Counted from the stretch's first letter, positions 1 to 11,329 are shown. The stretch is DNA of 64,000 nt from Haemaphysalis longicornis (GCA_013339765.2 CM023457.1:57573013-57637012); one strand, 5' to 3'. Notes: generated by a model not told the origin, from the sequence alone. Made by a program: numbers and translations.

Positions 1-704
1 GGCGAGCATTGTCATCTCCTCGCTCGGACGGTTGCGATGGTTGCGACAGCGACGGATACGTTTTTCGTGTTGCCTGCATTGCCTTTGCGCTGTGATTGCA
101 GACGATCCGCGTTTTGATGCATCGGTTGTAGCAAGGTAAGACGACTAACAACAACTGGTTGTTCTCAAACGGCCGCACTGGATGCTTGTGATCTCGAGTG
201 CGGTGAACGGCGGGGTTACGAGCCTTTCGGAAATAAAGGCGGCATTTTGGAAGCAATCGGTATGACTTCCACTTTGTTTACGGCGGCGCGTTCGCTCTGA
301 ACGCGTAGTCGGGGCGCGCAGCGAGACGAATGCAAGAAGTCGCGCATATACGATTGGCGACATCGCTTGCTAACCGCAGTTCTGATGCTCAGTAGGTAAT
401 TTCTTTGTTATTTTAGCGCATTTTAAGCGCACACAACCACGGTAACCTACGTATTTGTACTTCCTCGATCCTCAAACCGATCAGCTCGCTAGGCCTTTCT
501 CGCATGACAAGCCTTGCTTGGGTGACGCTGCCAGGGGAGGAACACTCCTCCATTAGCTCACAAAAGGGGGAAATCTTTCCACCTCTTAGGGAGAAATATA
601 TGATACATTCCTGTTCCACCCTTAAGGCAGATACTACCACACCCTTTTTCGAGCATTTTATGGATAGCCTTGGCTCGCCTATGCACATTCAACTGAACAT
701 GAAT
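1..704. other. no gene recognised
   Basis: Several short frames exist on both strands, but none shows a domain, motif or codon pattern I recognise. Homology to LINE copy 1 becomes visible only from about position 705. The interval may be host intergenic DNA or further decayed repeat. Confidence 0.4.
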
Positions 705-1885
705 AGTTTTAACGCCTTCGGGAGCAAATTCACCGCAACTAAAAAAATCCAACTGATCGAGACTCCGCCATAGGGAACGTCATGTTTGTGCACGTGACGC
801 CCACCGAGTGGAGCACCAACCGTCACACGGAAGGCTCTCTTGTACCTGTAAATGTTAGGCGTGTATACTATGCTACCCGGCACACCAAACGACTTCAGGT
901 CCCTGTCGGTTCCGTCCCGCCAAGCAGTGTCATACGCTTCACTGTAGTCAAATATAACGCCTTAGGGTACCGCCTATGCTGCGAGGCATTGTTTGTTAAC
1001 AGCTACAGCCACAAGTTCACCCTTGATAGATGGAACTGCCCGGAAACCTGTTTCAAGCTCACGAGAAAACCATTATATTGTAATATTAGTTTCGTGCTGA
1101 TTATATTCTCAAGACTGTTCTACAGGCATCTTGTCAGAGCTGTGAGATGATAACTTTCTTGAAACAAAGTATTAGTTCGCTGCTTCAAAAAAGCTACAAC
1201 TGTGGCCTGCCTCTAGAGCCTTGCTAGTCGCAGCGAAAGCCATATTTTATTATATAGGTGGATGAGCGTTTTAATATTCTGCGTTTGAGTGTTGTGTAAT
1301 TGTGAATGTATTGTTGTCAGCTTCTGGAACACAAGGCTTAAACGTGCTCAGAGCAGCTAATGAAGCAAAAATGAAGAGTTATATGTGCTTCACCTTTTCT
1401 TATCGCGTAAAGTCTTTTTTATTGCATGAAATGCTTCGTTAGTGTGCCGAGCTGGGAACGTCTTAATTGTTTCCTGCAAGTATAGAAGCCTGGTTTTTAA
1501 CTGTGCCCTGGTTGTGCTGACCAGCGACCGTGAGAAAGCTATGCGTCTCATGTCATTTTAGTGTTCGACTGCGTGTTTACACGCTAATTATGTGTGTACT
1601 TGAGTTTGTTGATGCGAAAATGGCGCGTCAACTCTCCCGTTTCTCCCGTTTCGCTTCAAGCGCACAGAGTTGCCAAGAGCCTTGACCGGTTTCAAGAATA
1701 TGAGGTTGTCCATTGTGGGGTACCGACGAAGGATACCGCATGCATTGTTCTAGGCTTCTGGCTTATTCCTACACCAGAATTTTTGGGGGTTGCGCGGGGC
1801 TCCAGAGTATATTGCAATAGACTTTTCGGCGGCTTCTAGGATGATCGCTATAATGAGTTCGGTAGCGTCTTTAATTCGTTGGTGT
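705..1885 (-). mobile_element. I-like LINE copy 1, reverse transcriptase part, decayed
   Basis: This is a heavily mutated fragment of the I-like LINE that is far better preserved at 11342-16914 and 29358-34868. On the minus strand, 689-883 still reads as the RT stretch after motif A (FRVTVG, then VPYGG where the family has GVPQGG). Positions 1120-1260 match the family DNA around the 'PASYRPIALTSCL' segment, and 1740-1885 matches the stretch between endonuclease and RT. No frame is usable. The fragment breaks cleanly at 1885, where a gypsy element is inserted, and resumes at 4645. The 3' part (rest of RT, RNase H, tail) was not found below 705. Identity is clear by alignment to the sister copies; the outer boundary is approximate. 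Confidence 0.75.
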
Positions 1886-2420
1886 TGTGGGATATATGAG
1901 GGGTTCCTCGGGGGCTTTGCCAGCTGTCTGGGGTAGGCCCCCACGCTAGCTCCCGGCGTGTCAACCACGCGGGCTCCCAGGTCTACGGCAGCCCAGCGAG
2001 GTTCGCCGATACGAGAACACAGTAGACAGTAGTGCCGAAGCACAGCCGTTTATTTGGGGAATCCCAAAGCATGCGAGCAAAAGGCTCGACGGCGTTCACG
2101 AATCACGCCTTTGGGTCGTGACCGCGAACGGGAGGCAGGCACTCACGGCCGCGACAAACAAAGCTCCCACCTGAGATGCATGTATCCATCACCGCCGCGT
2201 TCCGCCGATCTCGCCCCAAACGGGTCTCCGACGAGACTCCCCCGACTCCCGTGCGCGCACGCTCGCGCCGCCCGCCCTATCCCCGCACACATGGTGGCGC
2301 CATCTCTCGGGGGACGCCGACGAACCAGCGGAGCGCCGGACCGGTTTCAGCGCACAAGCGTCTCTCCCGCAGCGCGCGCTGGCTCGGGATCGCAGGTCGC
2401 GGTTCTCCACGATTCCCACA
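1886..2420 (-). repeat. 3' LTR of gypsy derivative
   Basis: The 535-bp LTR nearly matches the one at 4104-4644; I count roughly 15-20 substitutions and a few small indels by eye. Termini are TGTGGGA and TCCCACA. An AATAAA polyadenylation signal lies on the element strand near 2050. The modest divergence suggests an insertion younger than the LINE it interrupts. Confidence 0.92.
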
Positions 2421-2432
2421 CTCCCCCCCCCT
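2421..2432 (-). other. polypurine tract (second-strand primer)
   Basis: On the element strand this is an uninterrupted A/G run, AGGGGGGGGGAG, ending exactly where the 3' LTR starts (TGTGGG). This is the position and composition expected of the plus-strand primer of an LTR retrotransposon. Confidence 0.88.
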
Positions 2433-3279
2433 AAAACTGGACGCCACTTGAGCTCGAGTGACGCCACGCTGCACCACACTCGTCACGACGCCTCAAGTCA
2501 GCAAAACAGCCACCGAACGCCACTCCCATGCCAGTCCACACCAAGGTTCGCCACACCATGCCGTCGTCGCAATGCTCGCCTCACAAACCCGCAAACTCAT
2601 TGCAATGGTTCCGAGTCTCTCGCGATTGGGCAGCACAGCAGGTTGGCAGGCCCGGGGGTACCCTTGCAGCCGCAGCCGACGAACGCCGGGGTCGTGCCAT
2701 GATGCGACCCCCCCTCCCAGCTCGAGGCGGCAACAGGAACGGCCGCGCCCACTGCGGCTGCCCGAAGGCTCGCGCCGCTCGCGTAGGCGCCAGATCCCGC
2801 CGCCTCCTGGGTTCCGTGGCCGCTTCGGCCGCAGGTCCTCCCGAACGGTTGGCTGCCGCCCGGCAGGCCGGAGCAGCAACTGGCGGTAGTTTCCGCGGGC
2901 CGCGCTGGGCCCCCGCCGGTGGTTCAGCAGGCCATCCTCGCTGTCCGTGGCAGTGGTGACTGGCGTGGCTCCCGGTGGTATCCGTTTGCTGCAGGTCTCG
3001 CTCTCACCGTCCGGGTTTTAAAACGATTCCCGAACTTGAAGTGGGGAGCAGCGGGACTCCGCAATCTCCTGTGACTGGCCGGAAACCTTATCGACGATCT
3101 CGCCAAATAGGGTAACAAAGATGCCCGAGGGGACTCCCCCTTGCACGTTCGCTTGCTCGCGGAATCACGAGTCCGGCAACTGTGCCCCAAACAGCCACCC
3201 CCGCCTGGAGGCAGCTCGCCTGACTATTACGGGTTGTCGGCATCGAAACGCCCGTCCGAGCTATTTCGGCCTGGTGCGT

Positions 3280-3560
3280 TGGTCGGCAAAGCAGCGTCAG
3301 CATCAAGCAGGCGGGCTCCTGCAACTCACTCGCAGCAATACAAGCTGCCGTAGAGCCAGCGCCAACCGCAATACCAGCGGCTTACGGGCGCACATCACCG
3401 GTATAGGTCGCCTGAGAGTCCGTCTCTTACTAAGACTGGCGATCTCTCGCGACCAACGAGCCCGCTGCCGAGCCGCGCGAAGGTCTTACTGCCTAAACGC
3501 GATCTCGAGCGGAGACTTCCCGGCATCGAGACGCACGCACTCCGGAAGCGCGGAGAGAAC
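3280..3560 (-). pseudogene. gypsy pol remnant inside the deleted element
   Basis: This stretch aligns with about 25735-26000, the linker between the RNase H and integrase domains of the other gypsy copy; shared blocks include 'ctcactcgcagcaatac' and 'actaagact'. It is not open in any useful frame. No RT or integrase motif survives on either side, so the element cannot supply its own pol. The rest of the interior (2433-3279 and 3561-4080) is GC-rich; only the last part before the PBS matches the gypsy leader at 37345-37417. Confidence 0.6.
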
Positions 3561-4080
3561 GGTCCCATAGCTCCCGATTCCCCCCGCAGCGAGAGGAGAC
3601 TGATTCTTCAGCGATCCCCCTCGCTCTTTGTCAGGCGTCAAATCGGCGAACACTCCGCCTCGGACTCGAAGCGCAGTAGCGGCGGGCTCATCGTGCGGCT
3701 TGCGAACTCCCAAACACCGCACCCTCGCTCGGTAGTGTCCGCCGCGCCTGCGGGAAACTTCAACCGGCGCCGCCGGCGCGACTGCGCGGGACGGCGCTAC
3801 GAGGAAGGCGACCCGCCGCCATGTTGGAACAAGGCCTAGCACCTCCCGTCTCGCAAGCGGGCCGCGACTGCGGTGCTCGGAGGTATCCTACTGACTCACC
3901 CCTGGTGCGTGTAGGAAGGTTTACCCATTTGCCGTCACGGCTGTATCGGGCATCATAACTGTCTGCCTGCAACCGACTGGCGCGAGGCGTTTCGTCCGAA
4001 GTCTTCCGGGCAAAGGGTAGCGGGCTACGACTGCAGCAACGCATTTCTCGGGGAGCTAGCAACCTCGAATTCGTCTGAAT

Positions 4081-4103
4081 ACGAGACCCACGTTCGGGCG
4101 CCA
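4081..4103 (-). other. primer-binding site of gypsy derivative
   Basis: On the element strand, TGGCGCCCGAACGTGGG directly follows the LTR terminus TCCCACA. This is a classic tRNA-primed PBS of Ty3/gypsy elements. A close variant is found at 37397-37417 in the other gypsy remnant, so the two are related. Confidence 0.88.
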
Positions 4104-4644
4104 TGTGGGATATATGAGGGGTTCCTCGGGGGCCTTGCCAGCTCTCTGGGGTAGGCCCCCATGCTAGCTCCCGGCGTGTCAACCACGCGGGCTCCCATGG
4201 CTACGGCAGCCCAGCGAGGTTCGCCGATACGAGAACACAGTAGACAGTAGTGCCGAAGCACAGCCGTTTATTTGGGGAATCCCAGAGCATGCGAGCACAA
4301 GGCTCGACGGCGTTCACGAATCACGCCGTCCGGGTCGTGACCGCGAACGGGAGGCAGGCACTCACGGCGCGCGACAAACAAAGCTCCCACCTGAGATGTA
4401 TGAATCCATCAACGCCGCGTTCCGCCGATCTCGCCCCAACCGGGTCTCCGACGAGACTCCCCCGACTCCCGCCGTGCGCGCACGCTCGCGCCGCCCGCCC
4501 TATCCCCGCACACATTGGTGGCGCCATCTCTCGGGGGACGCCGACGAACCAGCGGAGCGCCGGACCGGTTTCAGCGCACAAGCGTCTCTCCCGCAGCGCG
4601 CGCTGGCTCGGGATCGCAGGTCGCGGTTCTCCACGATTCCCACA
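4104..4644 (-). repeat. 5' LTR of gypsy derivative
   Basis: The 541-bp partner of the LTR at 1886-2420 has the same 7-bp inverted termini. It contains an AATAAA-type signal on the element strand near 4269. Its right border is followed by GTGT, the same four bases that precede the element at 1882-1885. Confidence 0.92.
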
Positions 4645-4780
4645 GTGTTTTATTATTTGTGGTTAAGTTCATATAGACGTTTCTGTAAATGTACCTTAGC
4701 TTGCTCTCGCTTCATTGAACGTTTTATGGGAGGTAGAACGGCTGTGGTCTTTGCTTATGAGAGTTAATTTGGTATTCTAC
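4645..4780 (-). mobile_element. I-like LINE copy 1, continued after the gypsy insertion
   Basis: This resumes the LINE sequence broken at 1885. The block around 4715-4745 ('ttcattgaacgttttatggga') corresponds to 'attcattaaaccttttatggga' in copy 2 and to the matching stretch of copy 3 near 32515. It encodes the linker after the endonuclease in intact copies but is not open here. Confidence 0.65.
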
Positions 4781-5579
4781 TGGTTACTGCGGTCAGGGAT
4801 GTAGAAAAAGAGCCGCAGTGGGAACAGCTTAGTTAGGGCGTGAAAATGTTTAGCGCCCTATATAACAGTATGTAGCCTGTTTACTACAGAAAGCCCACAC
4901 CCACAGTGTCGTTTAACATTTTCCAATCCGGAAACGCCGGCCCTGCGTTAAGGAAGAGCTCAAAAAAGAATTGCGCGCACTCAGGTCTCCAATAAGGAAA
5001 GATTTAAGGCAGCTGATCTATGAACACCTCAAAATCAAATCTAGAGTGCTGAAAATAGTGCTGAGAGGGCTGGAAAGGCAGCATACCGTTAGTAATCTAT
5101 TGTCACGAAGCCAAATACGATGCAGTTATCTTCAAGGAAAAAAAGTTGATCGGAGCGAACTTGTGCTCCCCTAACATCTCAAAGAATACATAGTCGGCAA
5201 AGCAGCAATCAACAAAGTGACATGCGAAGGCGAGCGTCGACGATTCAAAATTCCGTGGCGTGTGCTCTGCAGGCTTTTATCATTCGGCGCGAGTGTTTCT
5301 GGAACCGTCGATTTACATGCAGAACATTGTAGATCAGAGGAGAATATGTTGGGCTAGTGGCGTTAGGGCGAAACAGTCTGCTTACCTGAATGAGATAGCC
5401 CGTGCGGCATAAAAATAAAGAATGGAAGACGCGCTTCGCTTGGGACGCAGATAACACAGCCGGGCGTGGCCGGGCAGTAAAACCGAACAATAAATAAACA
5501 AACCCACACATGGTTCGCGGCACTAATAAATCATACTGTACAAATTGCTACAGCGCCAAGAAACGTGTTTAAACGTATG
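4781..5579. other. unassigned segment inside LINE copy 1
   Basis: The corresponding interval in copy 2 is only about 440 bp, but here it is about 850 bp and shows no clear match to the endonuclease region. It probably contains a further old insertion or a rearrangement. No motif, TIR or open frame was recognised. Confidence 0.35.
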
Positions 5580-7073
5580 CAATGACATACCCTCGATTTC
5601 CGAGAGCAGATGACCGCAACACCTGAAGACTGTGTGCAGCCATCCGTGCTATTTCTAAATAACATTAAATTCCTGAAAAGGTTGTCTGTTTACTATTACA
5701 ATTAGTTTGTTGCAGACATTAGACACGTGGCTGGTCAGATTTCAGTATCTCGTACACATTATCAAGATTTAAATATTGTCCGTAGAGATTTACTGTAGTG
5801 TGGTTTATCTTCCTATATAATGTTTTATAGCAACTGAAAATCATGCTAATAAAATACGTTTTGGGGTAGTTCTTTGTTTTTTTTCTTTCAGTTGACTTCT
5901 ACGTTGATCGTTTAACGTTGCGCTGCAATTGATTAAAGATTTGTTATTTGTTCGACGTCCATTCCCTAGTCGAATGTCGTGTGACTCACGGTTCCTTAGA
6001 CCGCAGACCATTTCTGGTACATTTGGCTGCGACCCCCACTAAAGAATGTGTCATGGGTGCCACGTGTAGTACATGCGGAGTGTCACAGCTGGTAGCCGCT
6101 GCTGGTCCATCCGTGCCCATCTCTCCAGCGTCCCCTGGGTGTACGTGAGGCCAGTGGAGAAGAAATGGTATGATCTAGCACTTTTATTATTCTACGTGTT
6201 GTGTTTACTTCGAGCTGATGCATACTAAGCATATTAATTACACTTATCAATACAACGGTCCTTTTCTCCGCATTTAGCAGAGGTTATTCGGTCGGAACAC
6301 GAGTTTCTTTTGTGCCTGAAGCGCTGACACTTGAAGCACCAGCGTGGCGTTGGTACGCGTGGCAGGAAGGCGCAGCACGCGAATCCTGAATTGATTGACT
6401 GCGGGAGTGTGCACCTGTTAATTACCGGATCTCCTTGTTTTCTCACCGCGTGGTGATGCATTTAAATATTGTGAGGCACTGATCTTCAAGACCTTGTGGG
6501 AGATCGCAATCGGTATCTTTGATTAGGTCAGGATCAAAAATCACTCTTTTGGAGCTGTTTTGTTTGCTGTGTGCGTGGTCTTGATTTTGAGATCGGCTAT
6601 AGTGGTCGGAGCAGCAGAGCTTCGCTGCCTGCTGCCGGTCATTTACTTCAGCAAGTTCCGCGCAACTTGTGTTTATTTATAAGAGGAACAGATATTTCCT
6701 TGAAAAAATTTGGAGATTTGAAAGAGTCTGAAACTCGATCGGCCTGGCCTTAGCGGCGGACTTTATTATCAAAAATCTTAAGTAGTTATCATACTTTGGT
6801 AATGTTATTACGAGTAGTGAAAGAAACAACAGTTCGTTGGGGCCCCTTTTCAGGGACCGCTAAGGTGTTTGGGGGTTTTGAATTCGTCATGTCACATAGC
6901 GAAATGACCGAGAACTGCGGTACTTTTTTCACTGACTGTACCCTGAATCCTGAGCGTCTACCAGACATGGAGCGCCCTGCCTAGTAGAAAAACAGGAAGC
7001 CTGTCCGCCAGAGCTTGGTCAAGACTCTGACGGCCACCTTTCGTGGCTTCGTACCCTCCACCTGTAAACATAT
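5580..7073 (-). mobile_element. I-like LINE copy 1, endonuclease start, ORF1 and 5' UTR, decayed
   Basis: Positions 5590-5800 align with the endonuclease N-terminus of copy 2 (15000-15230). On the minus strand, 6234-6461 retains the first zinc knuckle of ORF1 (CFKCQRFRHKRNSC, pattern CX2CX4HX4C) and part of the second (SAKCGEKDRC). Positions 6840-7070 match the family 5' UTR, including the block 'ggccccttttcagggacc' and the decayed hairpin near 6970. All frames are broken. The last ~100 bp of the 5' end is missing and replaced by the foldback element starting at about 7074. Confidence 0.75.
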
Positions 7074-7403
7074 GGGGCCCAATTTTCTAAAAAAATAGTG
7101 GTGTCGTTTTTAAGAGACGCGGTAGCGCCATACAAATAATGTGTCCTTGTGCTGGGGCGCCGATTGGAGGACGGGAAATGGAGGAGAAACACAACGAGGA
7201 GCACTTTAATATTGGCGCAGAGCAACGGACACTGCATTTCGTTGTTTCGCTTGTCTCTTTTCGCCCATGTTACAGTGCTGCTTGATGTGGTTCCCCCCAT
7301 TTCCTGCACCTCAAATCGCTGCCCCAGCCTAAGAACACATGTACTTGTATCGTTTGACGGCGTCGTTTCAAAACGACTCTCCTTTGTTAGAGAATTAGAC
7401 CCC
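7074..7403. repeat. foldback element with ~150-bp inverted arms
   Basis: The left half (about 7074-7225) and the reverse complement of the right half (about 7255-7403) align almost end to end. Paired blocks include 'cccaattttctaa' with 'ttagagaattagac', 'ggtgtcgttttt' with 'aaaacgac', and 'gtgctggggcgccgatt' with 'aaatcgctgccccagc'. The arms are imperfect (many substitutions) and the centre is near 7239. It encodes nothing recognisable. This is the shape of a foldback element or MITE; transcribed, it would form a long hairpin. Confidence 0.75.
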
Positions 7404-9170
7404 TGGGCACAATTTTTTATATCTTATTAGCGAAACGCTCAAGAATACCACTGTCGCGAATCACCGCCCTCTTGAATACAGATGGTGCCCCATGAGAAGT
7501 AATGAAGACCTCAGAATGAATATATTTATGAATGTTCACGAAAGTAGGCAGAAATATTAATGTGGGTTCTTTGATACAACTGTAGTGCCAAACAAAGATG
7601 TTTATAAGTGTTCACCATATATCAAATTTACTAACATCGATTTTGTCAGGCAACTATAGTGCCACTAGCATGTGATCATAAGCGGAATTTCTTTTCAATT
7701 TAGTCCTTTACCGAAGCAATCGTAAGGTTTGGAAATTCTGCTCGATATCAACAATGCTCGTTCAAGCCATTAGTGGAAGATTCGTTTTGGTAAATGTTTC
7801 AGCAGCGTATGCAAATCATAAATATATCAGCGTTTTACGCGAAAAACCATCGTTGTATACTTCCGCCTGTTTTGTTTACTTAAGTGTTTTGTTTCCAGCA
7901 TCGGCCCACAGCCGCCTCTATTGTGTGAGCTGAGAAGCGAAGGGTGTATTAGCTTCTGTTTCATTTGTGCGCCACACAAGATACCTTTTTTAGCAGGGAG
8001 AGCGTTTTGCAGTGTTGTCACTGGAGCTGAATGTTCTTCTTTAGTGCGCGGTTTTCTTGGTCCTATTCAATGTTTCGGCAATGAATACCGCCGAGACTAA
8101 TTCTCGCAAGTAAACTTTATGGCATTCCATTCGACGACGATCACTTGTGCATGACGCTCAGTTAAGTGATTATTCACACGATTGTGTGCTCTTTATTTAG
8201 TTTATTGTGGAATACACATCGCTAAAATAACACTATTTACTGAAACGCGCTCCACCGTTCTTGGCATGGCGACAAAAATATTGTTTGGTGCATGCTGTGT
8301 TATGGAGGGTGACTGAATTAAATCTTAAGTTTTGGGCAACCAAAGCTACATTTAGGCCTTCGGAAATTAAAAACTTCGGATTTTCGCAACAAAGCTGCCA
8401 GCAGGCATCAGTAGAACGCCCAAACATGCAATTTTGCTATTCTAAAACAAAATGCATTCATTGAAAACACCAAATCACTGCCTTGCAATTGTTCTATACA
8501 GAACTTAATAACGTAAACCTATCTATAAAGAGAATATATCTACTTTAATAGCATGCAGAGCGATCACATGTTATATTATAAAAGGTTGGTGTAAATTCAG
8601 CGCTTCCTATTGCAAAAACTTTGGTGCAGCTTGTACTACTGGTAAAATATGTTTGAGCCATAACCGTTTTGTGGAACATTATTTTAATGCATTCTAATAT
8701 CTCTGCAAACAACTAGCAGAGCTGACTGCCCCTCACCCTTCGTGGAGACCTATCTGTTGCGCATTACGTAAATTTCCAAACATGCCGTAGAAATATCTCC
8801 ATGACTGGCACGGCTGGACCATTTTGTCTTCAAGCTTTCCCTTCTATCCCAAACTGGGTCACGATAGCATGCGCTAAAACCCGTCGCACTGGCTTCAGAA
8901 ATTTTGGTGTCTCTAGCAAAAATTTGGCATCTGTGCTCGCAGCTTCGTGTGCGAACACAGAAACTTGTGAGGACAACAGCATCTGGAAGATCACGTTGCG
9001 AGATCAATCGCCTAGAACCCGGTTTCTTAAGGCGACAAACCCAGTTCAGATTCCTACCACGAGAAGAGTTTAGCCCTTGTTTCGTGTGTTTTTGCTTATT
9101 GCGGCGGCGCTTATTTATTAGTTTTCCTTTTGTACAAAACGTAGCTATTAAGTTGCTGCTTTTTTATTGT
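7404..9170. other. AT-rich, no gene seen
   Basis: Only short unrelated frames occur. I saw no domain, RNA gene or repeat match to other parts of the window. Confidence 0.4.
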
Positions 9171-9174
9171 GTGA

Positions 9175-9325
9175 ATATTTTAACACAAAAATGTTTTATT
9201 CACGGAAATGACATCACCAGAACAAGTTTTATTGGCGTGCCGGCGCCAGGATTCGAGCCCACGATCAGTCTGACCGTAAATAGATGCGTGAAACGCTCTC
9301 CTAACTGAGTACGAAGTCATCCCCG
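9175..9325 (-). repeat. tRNA-derived SINE-like sequence
   Basis: On the minus strand the sequence has a pol III A-box-like block (ACTCAGTTAGGAGAGCG) followed about 45 nt later by a B-box-like block (GTGGGCTCGAATCC). This is the spacing of a tRNA head, but with no complete cloverleaf. It fits a decayed tRNA-derived SINE. The 3' boundary is uncertain. Confidence 0.55.
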
Positions 9326-9510
9326 GATAACTGTACGAACGCATCTTAATTCCTCACCTCAAACGTCTCTATTCAGATGGTGCTGCCACTAGGGGCGGTG
9401 AAACGAAGTAGTGCGTCATAATGAGTGCCGGTAGTTGGCGCATCGATAGAGCAGCGTATAGCAGCGGGAGCTGCTGTGTTTATCCGTCCATCGCATATGC
9501 GGAACGCCGC

Positions 9511-9549
9511 TCAGCTTGTGGAACGCCGCCGCCGCGTTCCACAAGCTGA
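9511..9549. repeat. perfect 16-bp inverted repeat, GC-rich hairpin
   Basis: Arms TCAGCTTGTGGAACGC (9511-9526) and its exact reverse complement (9534-9549) enclose a 7-nt loop. No gene flanks it. It lies 33 bp from a second palindrome. Confidence 0.9.
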
Positions 9550-9581
9550 ACTTGTCGCACCGCAAGTATCTGGCGTACACG

Positions 9582-9621
9582 TCATGCATGGCCATTGCAT
9601 GGCCATGCAATGGCCAAGCAT
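9582..9621. repeat. 40-bp near-perfect palindrome
   Basis: The sequence reads CATGCATGGCCATTGCATGG and then its near mirror; it equals its own reverse complement except for one symmetric base pair. It is built from repeats of ATGGCCAT/TTGCATGG. The function is unknown. Confidence 0.9.
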
Positions 9622-9639
9622 GACCATTGTGGCCGCACC

Positions 9640-11329
9640 CTTGCCGAAGCGCCCCGCCAGCAGGACATCAGTCACCAAGCACACCCACAAGACTGCTGCC
9701 GACTCGCACGTCATGCTCCTTTCGCTGTAGCGGACCGTGACTTCACCAAACAATTCACTGTTAACCCCTTAGGTGTTATTCGCACGGTTAGCGAGCGTCT
9801 GGGGTTTCAATCGGATTTACGCAATGCTCCGGTGCATGAAATCCAGTTTCCAATGTTGATGCGTGTAACGGTGCCATACCTACGAAATATAAATAGAAAT
9901 GCCGAAGTTCATATTGTTGCACTATAAACATTCACTTGCTCCCGTGAAGGCACGTTTCACTTTCGTGTTTCACCGATTCCAAGAAAAGATTTACCACATC
10001 TTTTTTTCAACTTCCTAAACACATGCCTTCCTTTATCCGCATTGAGGCGGAGTGAGTAGTCGAGAAACCAAAGTTTTTGCACACAATGGGCACCTAAATT
10101 CGCTGTTAAATTCCTTTAATTTTTCCGCTTCGAAATTCCCCCACTTGGCTCTAATACTTGCCGAATTCGTGTTTGGCCTTTTTTTTCGTGTAGGTACTGC
10201 CCTTGTAGGTACTGCCCTTCCTTCTTTGCAATTGGATGCTCATGTTATTGGGCCCCACCGCTGCCAACCCCACGCTCCTCGGGCCTCTGGAGTGGCCCAG
10301 TGGTTACGTTGCCGGTTTCACGGGTGGAATTTCTGGGACCTCTCTAGCCACATTTTTTTCTTGAAGGGGGCGCTCTCAAGATCCGCTCGTCGGCCCCATG
10401 CCTCCTCGCTAGTTTTCCTCACAGTTTTTGCTAGAGTTTTCACCCTCTCCGCTTCAACGATGATGATAGTTTTCTGTAAATGCTCCACTGCAAAATAAAA
10501 GCGGCAGAACATATACCGAAGGGCGTTGCAGGTTTAATCAAGAAAGAATACCTCGTTGCAGTGGGGTTGCACTCCGTTTTGGAATAAAAGTACACTGTTT
10601 GCACAAGTGGTAAATAGCAGTCCCCAAACAGACGTGGACAGACGAGTGCTGGTGAATCAAATGCCGGGGCATTTTCTTGCGAGCATTCATCTTTTCCCTC
10701 CATATTTTCTGGAGCAGTGGAAACAAAAAGTGATCGGTGATGAGCATTCTGCTCATGTGGCGAGAGGGCGTAAACCTCCCTATCAACTAAGATAGCTTGT
10801 GAGATATGCAAAAGAAAGAGAATAAAACACGTGCTTTACTTCGATCATAGGCAGGTTAGTGAGGCGCTGCGAGACACCGGCATCAAAACAAAAAATACAC
10901 ACTGATTGAAAACACTAGGCGTGGTTCCCGCCAATGTGGATAGAGGTTAGAAGCAGTGAACAGAATTAGCACTCCATTCGTAGACAGAAAAAGCATAATT
11001 GATGAGAGCATAAACAGTATGTCTAAAGAAGTAACAGTAACTTTTTTGAAAAGTAATAATGCAGCAACTGTCATTTTATTTATATTATACCATTTATTTT
11101 GCTGTTGCGGCCATCCTCGCACTACAGAGAGGAGAGGGGTCAAAATGAAGTTCATAAGAAACAATCAAGGGTTCAATAAAAATGATTGGAATGTGCAGAC
11201 TAGAATTTTTCTGATTAAGACATAGAAGTGGCAGGAAAGCTGTTTTCCTGACCAAACACATACATTCACACGGAAGGCCACAGTACCGCAAAGAAGGCTG
11301 TGTGCTTTTGAAAACACGCTGTTTTAAAT
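9640..11329. other. no gene seen; one small direct duplication
   Basis: Apart from a 15-bp tandem duplication of 'tgtaggtactgccct' at about 10190-10219, the interval is featureless. An A-box-like stretch at 10290-10305 lacks a convincing B-box partner. Confidence 0.4.

Larger units (their letters stand above)
1886..4644 (-). mobile_element. Ty3/gypsy LTR retrotransposon, internally deleted derivative
   Basis: A complete LTR-to-LTR element in minus orientation, 2759 bp long. Both LTRs begin TGTGGGA and end TCCCACA on the element strand. Next to the upstream LTR (4104-4644) lies a primer-binding site, and before the downstream LTR (1886-2420) lies a polypurine tract. The bases GTGT flank both ends (1882-1885 and 4645-4648), as expected for a gypsy target duplication. 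The interior is only about 1.68 kb, too short for gag and pol, and has no long gag-pol frame. Positions 3280-3560 match the spacer between RNase H and integrase of the gypsy pol at 24531-27540. It therefore looks like a non-autonomous derivative with cis signals but no proteins. It sits inside LINE copy 1. Confidence 0.9.

Noticed and set aside
2054..2889. Several overlapping 80-140 codon frames on both strands
   Set aside because: They arise from GC-rich LTR and internal sequence of the gypsy derivative, lack any domain, and recur in the second LTR.
10286..10345. A-box-like TGGCCCAGTGGTTA as another SINE
   Set aside because: No acceptable B-box at the right distance and no tail.
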